Source: JBGOUJ01 sp041477005
Lineage (GTDB): Bacteria; Acidobacteriota; Terriglobia; Bryobacterales; JACQDG01
NCBI GenBank assembly: GCA_041477005.1
Contig: JBGOUJ010000126.1
Coordinates: forward strand, 1-14,715
DNA: 14,715 nucleotides
Direction: 5' to 3'
In this document: piece by piece, positions 1-7,167 of the stretch
Layout of the letters: each line of letters starts with the position of its first letter
Numbering within the stretch: position 1 is the first letter of the stretch
Position numbers and translations under genes: made by a program
The notes under the pieces: model-generated
What the model saw: the letters and a program-made list of their open reading frames with translations, nothing else
Told to the model about the DNA's origin: nothing
Database searches by the model: none

Positions 1-113
1 ACATCGCGTCGCTCCAGGCAGAGAACTTTCAAACCGGCCCGGCCCAAGTACGCTTGCAGGATCAAGCTGTTGTGGCCGGATCCCAGGATGATGCCATCGT
101 AATCGCAGGCCAA
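1..113 (-). CDS. FAD/NAD(P)-dependent oxidoreductase, phytoene dehydrogenase-like, N-terminus only (runs off the window)
   Basis: The reverse strand encodes a 37-residue N-terminus whose segment YDGIILGSGHNSLILQAYL is a classic dinucleotide-binding beta-alpha-beta fold of the GxGHNxL type, followed by a glycine/arginine turn and a strand ending in CLERR. In the phytoene dehydrogenase/amine-oxidase-like flavoproteins this segment binds the ADP part of FAD. No ATG or GTG lies in frame nearby. The likely start is the TTG at 113-111, 14 bases after the stop of the TonB-dependent receptor, so the gene is probably the third member of that operon and translationally coupled. The substrate cannot be judged from the N-terminus; carotenoid-type desaturases and PYROXD2-like proteins are both possible. 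The fold call is firm. The start codon is inferred. Confidence 0.75.
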   Translation of the reverse strand, partial: MACDYDGIILGSGHNSLILQAYLGRAGLKVLCLERRD

Positions 114-127
114 CGCCGCACGCTCGA

Positions 128-3100
128 TTAAAACAAATATTTCAGGGCGAGCTGCATCTCGCGGTTGTTGATCACCGTGGAGCTGATGCGGCCGAAGTCG
201 GCGGCTCCCACATTGCGGCTCGGGGCGCTGAACTGGGGCGTGTTCAGGAAGTTGAACGCCTCATAGCGGAACTGCAGCTTGTGGCCTTCCCGGACCCGGA
301 AATTCTTGAAGAGCGCAAAGTCCCACGTCTTCTGCCCCGGGGCGTCGAAGAGCCCGACGCCTGCGTTTCCGTAACCCTTCGGCGGCAGGTAAATCCCGTC
401 TCCCGGGCACCCATCGCACTTCGAGCGGATAAACGCGGCGGTGTTAAACCAGTGACCTAGCGTGCGATCGGACATAACCCGGTCGACACTCTGCCCGGTA
501 ACGACGTTCGGACGCGGAGAGCCCCCGGATCCTGTATTCTGCGAGTCGCCCGTCTGCCCGACGCTCACCGGCAGCCCGGACTGCAACTCGATAATCCCGT
601 TGATGGCCCAGCCCCCGAGCACCGCGCCGGTCAGCCCTTTTGCATTCCGCATCCACGGAATCTCCCAGATGTGGCTGAAGACGAACCGAAATCGCTGGTC
701 GATCCCGGAGCGCCCGCGATCCCCCAGGCGGTTGCGCGGGTCCTGGGCGAAGTTGGGGCCGTAGAGCGGGCTCTCGTTGACGCTGTAGCCGACCGACATG
801 GCCTTCTGGTAGTTGAACGAAGCGTGGAAAGTCAGGCCGTGAGTGAACCGCTTTTCGGCCCGCGCCTGCAAGGCGTTGTAGCTGGCGCTGGTCCAGGTTT
901 CCAGGCGCCGCACCGTGCCCAGCGGCAGCAGGGTGTTCGGGTCGCGAGAATCGACGTAGAACTGCACGGGGCGCCGCGCCTGCACAGCCCCCAGGCCGGG
1001 GTCGGGATTGTTCCAGTTCCCCACCGTCATATCGATGTTTGACGCCTCGCTGCCCACGTAGGCGATCGCGGTCACGAAGTCCCGGGCGAAGGCCTTTTCA
1101 ATCTCCATGGTCCACTGCCAGATGTCGTTGTTCAGGTAGAGGGGCCGGTTACTGCTGCCGGGCTGGAGATTGCCCAGCATTACGATCGCCGCCGGTCCGG
1201 CGGCGGCCTGCGCTCCGGCGAGCGGGTTCTCGATCGTGGCCGTTGGTTTACTGCGATCGTTCTGGAAGACGACCGATCCCGACAACGGCGGATTCAGGCC
1301 CAGAATATTGAAGTTATTGGTCTGCTGCGGGCTGTAGAATTGGCCGGCCCCGGTTCGCAGCACCATGCTGTCGGTCAACCGGTAGGCGATTCCCAGCCGC
1401 GGCATAATCTGCTTCCAGTTGATGTCATAGAGCGCCTTCGCCACCAGCGGATTGGGCAGCAACTCGGGGACTGTGACGCCGTTGACGACCCGCGCGTCGC
1501 CCGTAGCGAACGAAAGGTTGCGAATCCGTCCACCGGCGTCGGTGACCGCGCCGTACCAGTCCCACCGGATGCCGAAGTTGATCGAGAGCTTCGGAGTCGC
1601 CTTGAAGTCATCCAGCACGTAGAGGCCGACCTTGTTCTGCCGGAGATTCGACAGCGGCGAGCCCTCGGAGGAGTTGGCGCTCAGCGGGAAACCCAGCATG
1701 AAAGCGGCGAAGGCATCGGGGATACCCGTCAGGTCCGGCGTGAAGGCCAGCACCCCTCGGGGATTGTTCGCTCCGACGTTGTCCACCGGGCCGTTGCGGT
1801 ACTGGCCGCCAAACTTGAAGTTGTGCCGGCCCCGGTTGATGGTCAGGTTATCGGAGCCTTCGTAGACCGAGTTGAGATTCAAGGTGATGCCCGCGGATCC
1901 GGTGCTCGCGAAGTTGGTAATCGAGATGTTAGGAATTCCTTGCTCGAAAGGCGTCAGTGTCCGGTTGTTATCGCCGACCACCCGCTGGTCAATACCGAGG
2001 TCGCTGAGCTTGAAGTCGGTGTTCGTGGTGAGGGCGAGCGAATTCGCCCGCACGCGGTTCAGCCCGAAGCGCACTTCGTTCAGCATGGTGGGGCTGAGGA
2101 TTTTCGTGTAACCGAGGCCCAGGTTCTGGGCCCGGTAGGAGGTGATCTGGCGGTCGAGCCGCGTCACGGGGTTGTTGTCCCAAGAGGCCTCGACGATCAC
2201 GTACCGCCCGAAGATGCGGTCGTTGTCGCCGAAGCGGTGATCGATGCGGCTGAGATACTGGTCGCTGTTGAGCACCTGGTTGCTCGTGCCGGAGTAGTTG
2301 AGGGTGCTGCCGGCCGCCCGGGCCGTATCGTCGACGTTGGGCAGCGGCATGAAGCCCCCGTAGGGGAAGGGGCTGGTGGTCTTGAAAGTGAGCAGATTCT
2401 TGGCGCCTTGGTCGAGCAGGCTGGCCGGGATGATGTTGTTCGGGAAGGGGTCCGCGCTGGCGGGATAGCGGATGGCGCGGGTCACGGCGGGGTTGGCATC
2501 GTTCGGATACCAGCGGTTGCGCGGCTGGACAATCTCCGAGAAATCTCCCGCGCGCATGGCCGGCGTCGCCACAGCCAACTGGGCCGGCGTAGCGCGTACC
2601 TCACGCCGCCCTTCGTAATTGAACAGCCAGAAGGTCTTGTCCTTCCTGATCGGACCCGAGGCCAGCCCGCCGAACTGGTTCCGTCGCAGCTCGTTCTTGG
2701 GCAAGCTTGGCGACAGGAAAAACCCGCGGGCGTCCAGCGCGTCGTTGCGCAGGAACTCGAATGCAGCGCCGTGGATCTGGTTGGTGCCCGACCGGATCGC
2801 CACGTTCGCCTGCACTCCCGAGTTCATCCCGTACTCGGCCGAGTACACCGCGCTCTGGACCTTGAACTCCTCCACGGCCTCGACCGACGGCACAAAGAGC
2901 ATGGCGCTCTTGAAGCCGTCGACCGCAACCACGCCGTCCAGCGTGATGTTCTGGTTGATGTCGCGCTGCCCGTTGGCCGAGAGGCCCACGATCTGGCCCG
3001 GCATGGCGCGTTGCCCGATGGTCTGCTGGCCATCGAGGCCCATGCGCGAGGTTCCGTAGACCACGCCCGGCATCAGCGTCGCGAGCTGGCCGAAATTGCG

Positions 3101-3547
3101 CCCGTTCAGCGGCAGCTCGATCACGCGCTGGTGCTCGATGACCGAGCCGAGCGCGGCGTCCTCGGTGCTCAGCAGGCTGACGGCTCCGCTCACTTCGACC
3201 CGCTCCACCTGCTCGCCGACCTGCATCTGGAAGTCGATCCGGAGCTTCTGCTGTAACTGCAGCTCGATCCTGCTGCGCACTTCGGTCTTAAAACCCGTGG
3301 CCGAGCAGGTGACCTCGTACTCGCCGATCTCGAGCAGGGGGAAGACGTAGTTGCCGGTTTCGTTGCTTTGAGTGGCGCGGACGTCGCCGGTCGCCACGCG
3401 CCGCGCCTTGACCGCCGCGCCGGGCAGAACCGCCCCGCTGCTGTCGGTCACCAGTCCTAGAATTTCCGTCGAAACGGTCTGAGCGGAAACGAGAGCGGCA
3501 ACCGCCAGGCCCAGCGTGAACAAGATCCTGAAGCGCGCCTTCCTCAT
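128..3547 (-). CDS. TonB-dependent receptor of the Oar/carboxypeptidase-regulatory type
   Basis: A 1139-residue outer-membrane receptor. The start at 3547 is chosen over an in-frame ATG 24 bases upstream because GGGGAGG lies 7 bases before it and a clean signal peptide follows (charged MRKARFR, hydrophobic FTLGLAVAALV, cleavage after VSA). Residues about 27-105 form a carboxypeptidase-regulatory-like beta sandwich (ILGLVTDSSGAVLPGAAV). The plug region follows, with ELPLNGRNFGQL near residue 145. The rest is a long beta barrel rich in aromatic strand ends, closing with LALKYLF and a terminal phenylalanine typical of outer-membrane barrels. Such receptors are expanded in Acidobacteriota and are thought to import large ligands, often glycans or peptides, using TonB/ExbBD. 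It starts 25 bases after the isomerase-like gene and is followed 14 bases later by a flavoprotein gene. The ligand is unknown. The carbohydrate link is inferred from the upstream gene. Confidence 0.93.
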   Translation of the reverse strand: MRKARFRILFTLGLAVAALVSAQTVSTEILGLVTDSSGAVLPGAAVKARRVATGDVRATQSNETGNYVFPLLEIGEYEVTCSATGFKTEVRSRIELQLQQKLRIDFQMQVGEQVERVEVSGAVSLLSTEDAALGSVIEHQRVIELPLNGRNFGQLATLMPGVVYGTSRMGLDGQQTIGQRAMPGQIVGLSANGQRDINQNITLDGVVAVDGFKSAMLFVPSVEAVEEFKVQSAVYSAEYGMNSGVQANVAIRSGTNQIHGAAFEFLRNDALDARGFFLSPSLPKNELRRNQFGGLASGPIRKDKTFWLFNYEGRREVRATPAQLAVATPAMRAGDFSEIVQPRNRWYPNDANPAVTRAIRYPASADPFPNNIIPASLLDQGAKNLLTFKTTSPFPYGGFMPLPNVDDTARAAGSTLNYSGTSNQVLNSDQYLSRIDHRFGDNDRIFGRYVIVEASWDNNPVTRLDRQITSYRAQNLGLGYTKILSPTMLNEVRFGLNRVRANSLALTTNTDFKLSDLGIDQRVVGDNNRTLTPFEQGIPNISITNFASTGSAGITLNLNSVYEGSDNLTINRGRHNFKFGGQYRNGPVDNVGANNPRGVLAFTPDLTGIPDAFAAFMLGFPLSANSSEGSPLSNLRQNKVGLYVLDDFKATPKLSINFGIRWDWYGAVTDAGGRIRNLSFATGDARVVNGVTVPELLPNPLVAKALYDINWKQIMPRLGIAYRLTDSMVLRTGAGQFYSPQQTNNFNILGLNPPLSGSVVFQNDRSKPTATIENPLAGAQAAAGPAAIVMLGNLQPGSSNRPLYLNNDIWQWTMEIEKAFARDFVTAIAYVGSEASNIDMTVGNWNNPDPGLGAVQARRPVQFYVDSRDPNTLLPLGTVRRLETWTSASYNALQARAEKRFTHGLTFHASFNYQKAMSVGYSVNESPLYGPNFAQDPRNRLGDRGRSGIDQRFRFVFSHIWEIPWMRNAKGLTGAVLGGWAINGIIELQSGLPVSVGQTGDSQNTGSGGSPRPNVVTGQSVDRVMSDRTLGHWFNTAAFIRSKCDGCPGDGIYLPPKGYGNAGVGLFDAPGQKTWDFALFKNFRVREGHKLQFRYEAFNFLNTPQFSAPSRNVGAADFGRISSTVINNREMQLALKYLF

Positions 3548-3554
3548 CGGTGAA

Positions 3555-3561
3555 CCTCCCC
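3555..3561 (-). promoter_or_regulatory. Ribosome binding site deciding the TonB receptor start
   Basis: The minus strand reads GGGGAGG, 7 bases before the ATG at 3547. It falls inside the reading frame if the upstream ATG at 3571 is used, so it supports the shorter protein that begins directly with a signal peptide. Confidence 0.7.
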
Positions 3562-3572
3562 GTTTCCGCAAC

Positions 3573-4571
3573 TTATAACACAGCTTCGCTCCCCCTCACA
3601 ACACGCACCTCCGTGGGCACGGCCTGCAAACGTCCGGTCTCCCGGAGGATGCGGCGCATATATTCGGCGGCGAGCCGGGCATTGCGGTCCGCGAAATCGA
3701 TGCCGGCCGTCTGACCGTTCACCTTCGGCAAAGGGTGGCACAGCTCGTAGCCGATGTATTCGTTGTAGCCGATCTCCAGCATTGCTTGCACAAAATCGGC
3801 GTAAAAGTCTTCGGGTCCCAGGGTCCCGTCCGGATGGCGCACGTAGCCTCTTGTTGCGCCGTCGAAGTCCCGATCGTACTCGCCGCCGAAGTGAGAGAGC
3901 ACCTGCAGCGAGCCTACGTCCCGGGCCGCTTGCCGCATCGAAGTCACGCCTTGTTTCTTGGCCAGCGGAGCGTCCAGGCAGGCCTTGAGGTGTGGAGAGC
4001 CGACCTCGCGGATCATCCGCAGCATGTCCTGGTAACTGTTGACCACCGGCGGATGGTTCTGCAGCGCCAGCGTAACGCCGAGATCCCCCGCCCAGCGCGC
4101 ACCCTCGACCAGCGCTTCGCGGCACCACTCCCAGGCCTGCTCTTCGGTGAACTCCTGATGGGCTTCGCGCCAGACATGCCGGGCGATGTCGTAGCGGCCG
4201 CCATCGGATGACAAGGTCACCCCCGGCCAGGCGGCAAACACCCGCAGCGTCCCGGCGCCGAGATCAGCCGTCATGCGAATCAGCTCCCGCATGTAGGCCA
4301 ACTGGCTCTCCCGGTGCTCCGGGACCGGGCTGCTGAAATCGTTGTTGGCGGCGACGGCGTAAATCTCGACGCCCTCATACTGAGCCTTCTCGCGCAACTC
4401 CCGGCGCCGGCCCTCCGGCAGATCGAGAGGATTGCCGTGCGGACGTTTGCCGTCAATCTCCACACCGTCATACCCATATTCCCGGGCTCGGCTGATCAAT
4501 TCCTCCAAGGTCAGGGCCGGACCGCGATACCACACACCCAGGTAAGTGATGCTGTAAAGTCCGATCTTCAT
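3573..4571 (-). CDS. Sugar phosphate isomerase/epimerase-like TIM-barrel protein (xylose isomerase-like / AP endonuclease 2 family)
   Basis: 332 residues, the usual length for this family. It begins MKIGLYSITYL (first barrel strand), then YGYDGVEIDGKRPHGNP, where the acidic residue and histidine sit at the barrel mouth. Later come LALQNHPPV, LKACLDAPL, SHFGGEYDRDFDG and YIGYELCHPLP, the spaced Asn/His/Asp/Glu residues that bind a divalent metal in this superfamily. Members isomerise or epimerise sugars and inositols. There is no export signal, so it is presumably cytoplasmic. It looks like the first gene of a three-gene operon with the TonB receptor and a flavoprotein. GGAAG lies about 6 bases before the ATG. 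A possible minus-strand promoter is TTGGAA at 4609-4614 and TATCAT at 4588-4593, but the spacer is only 15 bases and the match is weak. Exact substrate unknown. Confidence 0.85.
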   Translation of the reverse strand: MKIGLYSITYLGVWYRGPALTLEELISRAREYGYDGVEIDGKRPHGNPLDLPEGRRRELREKAQYEGVEIYAVAANNDFSSPVPEHRESQLAYMRELIRMTADLGAGTLRVFAAWPGVTLSSDGGRYDIARHVWREAHQEFTEEQAWEWCREALVEGARWAGDLGVTLALQNHPPVVNSYQDMLRMIREVGSPHLKACLDAPLAKKQGVTSMRQAARDVGSLQVLSHFGGEYDRDFDGATRGYVRHPDGTLGPEDFYADFVQAMLEIGYNEYIGYELCHPLPKVNGQTAGIDFADRNARLAAEYMRRILRETGRLQAVPTEVRVVRGSEAVL

Positions 4572-4580
4572 AATCGCTTC

Positions 4581-4833
4581 CGCTTAGATGATACCGCCGC
4601 CGACAAGCTTCCAAAGCCGATCTCTGAGCGTGCTCGGGACTCTGGTTCATGAGTACGAGGAAAGAACGACGCACCTCCGGCCGTTGGAACCTTTGGATCT
4701 GCTACGCGAGCTGATGCGCGAACGGAATCTCAGGCAAAAGGATCTGCTATTCGCGTTCAAGACTGAATCCATCGCTTCTTCCGTTCTGAATGGCCGTCGC
4801 GAGCTGAACAAGAGACATTTTGTCAGTTTATGA
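4581..4833 (+). pseudogene. HigA/XRE-type antitoxin remnant, frame-disrupted at both ends
   Basis: The frame beginning at 4588 contains VLGTLVHEYEER, then PLEPLDLLRELMRERNLRQ, then SSVLNGRRELNKRH. This is the central part and helix-turn-helix of HigA-like antitoxins, in which a YEE motif precedes the DNA-binding helices and SEVLNGKREL is the recognition turn. The N-terminal motif LPKPISE of the same family lies in a different frame at 4608-4628, and the linker that normally separates the two is missing. After RH the frame ends in FVSL and a stop, where intact members continue with about 10-15 residues. No HigB-type toxin lies beside it. The best reading is a decayed toxin-antitoxin locus with an internal deletion and a second break near 4815. 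If expressed, the remnant might still bind DNA, but this is not shown. Confidence 0.6.
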
Positions 4834-5131
4834 GAACCCGCCGGGCCGGATCGGCGGCTGGATGGTCTCTTGCGGGCATCCTGCGTTCAACATGCTGGGC
4901 CCGTGCGTGGCGCGGTCCGAGACCGAGACCGTGCCACTGATTTTTTGTGAGTTGGACCAACACAAGGGCCGCGCTCCCGTTTTCCTCGTGCCGATGGAGC
5001 GCGCCCAGCTCGTCCGGCAGATGTACGATTGGGGCGCTCGCAACTGCGAATTGCACCTCTACCAGGTCCGCGGCGAATTCAGGCCATTTCAGGGGATCAG
5101 TATGCCTACCTTCCTGCCCGAGAGTGGATGA
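4820..5131 (+). CDS. Fragment of an unrecognised conserved-looking protein
   Basis: A 103-codon frame with strongly GC-biased third positions. It includes GGWMVSCGHPAFNMLGP, APVFLVPMERAQLVRQMYD, WGARNCELHLYQVRG and the ending GISMPTFLPESG. Codon bias and the dense mix of hydrophobic and aromatic residues say this was real coding sequence. The tail resembles, from memory only, the C-terminal part of GNAT-like hypothetical proteins; I cannot confirm this. The only start is a TTG at 4820, with a stop codon just upstream in the same frame (4805-4807) and no ribosome site. The first residues overlap the broken HigA remnant, so the 5' part was probably lost in the rearrangement that damaged that gene. 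Confidence 0.45.
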   Translation: MSVYENPPGRIGGWMVSCGHPAFNMLGPCVARSETETVPLIFCELDQHKGRAPVFLVPMERAQLVRQMYDWGARNCELHLYQVRGEFRPFQGISMPTFLPESG

Positions 5132-5215
5132 TCTACAGCTCGAGGAATCGAGGCAGGTCCAACATTCCCCTCCCCCCGGGCAAAGTGGGCCGAGGTCCTC
5201 GTAAATCTCAACAAA

Positions 5216-5241
5216 ATCAGCAAATGACATCAGCAAATGCC
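5216..5241 (+). repeat. Two-copy 13-base tandem repeat
   Basis: ATCAGCAAATG occurs at 5216-5226 and again at 5229-5239 with a 13-base period. It lies about 40 bases upstream of the sensor kinase start, just before the candidate -10 element. It could be an operator half-site pair for a dimeric regulator or a simple duplication; two copies are too few to tell. Confidence 0.6.
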
Positions 5242-5267
5242 CTGAGGCCCAGGCTGCTCCGCCCGAC

Positions 5268-5273
5268 TATAAT
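5268..5273 (+). promoter_or_regulatory. Candidate -10 element for the sensor kinase operon
   Basis: A perfect TATAAT stands in GC-rich DNA 8 bases before the ATG at 5282. No convincing -35 hexamer is seen 16-18 bases upstream. If it is used, transcription would begin within a base or two of the start codon, giving a leaderless or nearly leaderless message. The only ribosome-site-like sequence (GAAG at 5274-5277) would then not be transcribed. Confidence 0.5.
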
Positions 5274-5281
5274 GAAGATCT

Positions 5282-7156
5282 ATGCGCGGGGCCGTGTGGA
5301 AGTCGATTGGACTGGCCTTGGCGTGCCTGGCGGCCGCCGTGATCCTGTCCTGGAGCGCGGCTGGCCAGCAGCTCGACGCCTGGGCCTACGACTTCCTTCT
5401 GCGCCTGCGGCCTCCAGCGCCCCACCCGCCCTCGGCCGTGGTGGTCGCCCTCGATGAGGAAACGCTCCGCGCCAACCGGGGCATCACCCACCTCCGCCGC
5501 CCGCTCGCCGAGGTCCTGAAGGTGATCGCCGGCTCGGGCGCGAGAGCGGTTGCCGTGGACATCCAGTTGGCCGATCGCGACGACCCCGATCTCGACCGCA
5601 CCCTCAGCGAAGCTCTCGCAGCCACTCCCAACCTGGTGCTGGCCACGACTCTGGTCGAGGATTCCAAGACGAAGAACGTTTACTGGGAAGATCCGCTTCC
5701 CGACTTCAGCCGCAAAGCGGTACTCGGCCACGTCCACGCCCATCCCGATCTCGATGGCGTGAGCCGGCTGGTGCTGCTCGAAGAAAGGGCCGCCGGCCGC
5801 CGCCGCTGGGCCCTGGCCCTGGAGGCGTTTCGGTTGGCTTCCGGCGGCGCGCCGATCGTGGAAAGCGAAGGCAGCCTCGACTTAGCCGGTGTTTCGATTC
5901 CCGCTGCGCGCCACGACGAGCGCGCCCTGCGCGTCCGCTACCTCCCCAAAGGCGCCCTGGAGAGGATCTTGGTGAAAGACCTGATCGAGCACCCGGGGCT
6001 TGCTTCCCGCCTGCGCGACCGCGCTGTCTTCGTCGGCGTCACCGTTCAGGGAGGCTTCGATCGCCTGATGACGCCTTACTCGCTCGAAGAAGCCGCGGCC
6101 ATGCCCGGAGTCGAGATTCACGCCAACCTGTACGAAACCCTCGCCCGCGCCGATTTTCTGCTTTCCGTACCCAACGCTGTCACCCTGGCGATCGCCCTCA
6201 CCCTCGCAGCAGCCCTGTTCCTGACTTTTCACCTGCTCTCCGGCTGGAGCGCCTTCGTCCTCGGCTTCGGCCTGTTCCTGTTAGGCCACGTCTTGCCGTA
6301 TCTCTTTTTTACTCGCAGCCAGGTGCTGCCGGCATCGCCCCTGGCCGCCTCCGCCTGGTTCTGCTTCCTCGGCCTGGGCACGCGCCAGTACCTCGTCACC
6401 CGCAAGAAGCTCGGCCTGGCCGAGGCCCAGCGCGACCGGTACCAGCAAGCCGTCCACTACGTCACCCACGAGATGCGCACGCCCCTCACCGCCATCCAGG
6501 GCTCGAGCGAGCTGATGGGCCGCTACGCCTTGAGCGAGGAGAAGCGCAAAGAGATCGCCGGGCTGATCAACCGCGAATCCCGTCGCTTGGCCCGCATGGT
6601 GGAGATGTTCCTGAGCGTGGAGCGCCTCTCGGCCGGGCAACTGGAGCTGAAGCGCGAGCCGGTCCCCGGCGCCGAGATCCTCGCGATGTGCCTCGATCGC
6701 GCCCGCCCCCTCGCCGAGCGCAAGCAGATCCGGCTCCATTTCGATTCGCCGCCAAGCGCCCCCGAGGCCCGCGTCGATCCACTGATCTCGGGCGACCGCG
6801 AGTTTCTGGAATACGCCTGCTACAATCTCATCACCAATGCCATAAAATATTCCCCGCCCGGCACCGACATCCTGGCCAGCGTCGAGCGCGCGGGCAACGC
6901 GGTGCGGCTCTCGGTGCAGGATCACGGCTACGGCATGGACGAGCAGGAGGTCCAGCGCGTCTTCCAGAAGTTCTACCGCACCCGCCGCGCGCAGGAATCG
7001 GGCGAGGCGGGCACGGGCATCGGCCTGGCGCTGGTGGAGGAGATCGTGGTGGCGCACGGCGGCGCGATCGAGGTCGAGAGCCGCGTGAACCACGGCTCGC
7101 GCTTCACGCTCGTGCTCCCGCGCGCGGCCGAGCGGGTAGTCCAGGCCGCAAGCTGA
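5282..7156 (+). CDS. CHASE2-domain membrane sensor histidine kinase
   Basis: 624 residues. An N-terminal anchor (about residues 8-25) is followed by WAYDFLLRLRPP and VVVALDEETL, the hallmark opening of an extracytoplasmic CHASE2 sensor domain, which extends to about residue 290. Three closely spaced membrane helices follow (about 299-319, 323-344, 349-368). The HisKA dimerisation domain has the H-box THEMRTPLTAIQG with phosphoacceptor His396. The HATPase_c domain has an N-box with NAIKYS near residue 518, DHGYGMDE near 547 and GTGIGLAL near 577. All the boxes needed for autophosphorylation are present. The signal is not known; CHASE2 domains sense diverse external cues. The response regulator gene starts 11 bases after the stop, so His396 presumably phosphorylates it. 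The ATG start is supported by the membrane anchor, although its ribosome site is weak. Confidence 0.92.
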   Translation: MRGAVWKSIGLALACLAAAVILSWSAAGQQLDAWAYDFLLRLRPPAPHPPSAVVVALDEETLRANRGITHLRRPLAEVLKVIAGSGARAVAVDIQLADRDDPDLDRTLSEALAATPNLVLATTLVEDSKTKNVYWEDPLPDFSRKAVLGHVHAHPDLDGVSRLVLLEERAAGRRRWALALEAFRLASGGAPIVESEGSLDLAGVSIPAARHDERALRVRYLPKGALERILVKDLIEHPGLASRLRDRAVFVGVTVQGGFDRLMTPYSLEEAAAMPGVEIHANLYETLARADFLLSVPNAVTLAIALTLAAALFLTFHLLSGWSAFVLGFGLFLLGHVLPYLFFTRSQVLPASPLAASAWFCFLGLGTRQYLVTRKKLGLAEAQRDRYQQAVHYVTHEMRTPLTAIQGSSELMGRYALSEEKRKEIAGLINRESRRLARMVEMFLSVERLSAGQLELKREPVPGAEILAMCLDRARPLAERKQIRLHFDSPPSAPEARVDPLISGDREFLEYACYNLITNAIKYSPPGTDILASVERAGNAVRLSVQDHGYGMDEQEVQRVFQKFYRTRRAQESGEAGTGIGLALVEEIVVAHGGAIEVESRVNHGSRFTLVLPRAAERVVQAAS

Positions 7157-7167
7157 GCGTATCTTTC

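Noticed and set aside
1340..3256. A 638-codon plus-strand open frame inside the TonB receptor gene
   Set aside because: It is antisense to a clear receptor gene, is rich in Arg/Ala/Val/Gly without any domain motif, and arises from high-GC third positions.
4823..5236. A minus-strand frame with a Cys-rich start (CPGGGECWTC)
   Set aside because: It is antisense to a frame with much better codon bias, has no conserved motif, and the cysteines come from GC-rich sequence.
6688..7167. A 160-residue N-terminal extension of the response regulator
   Set aside because: The extension is the kinase HATPase region read out of frame; the receiver domain begins naturally at the ATG at 7168.
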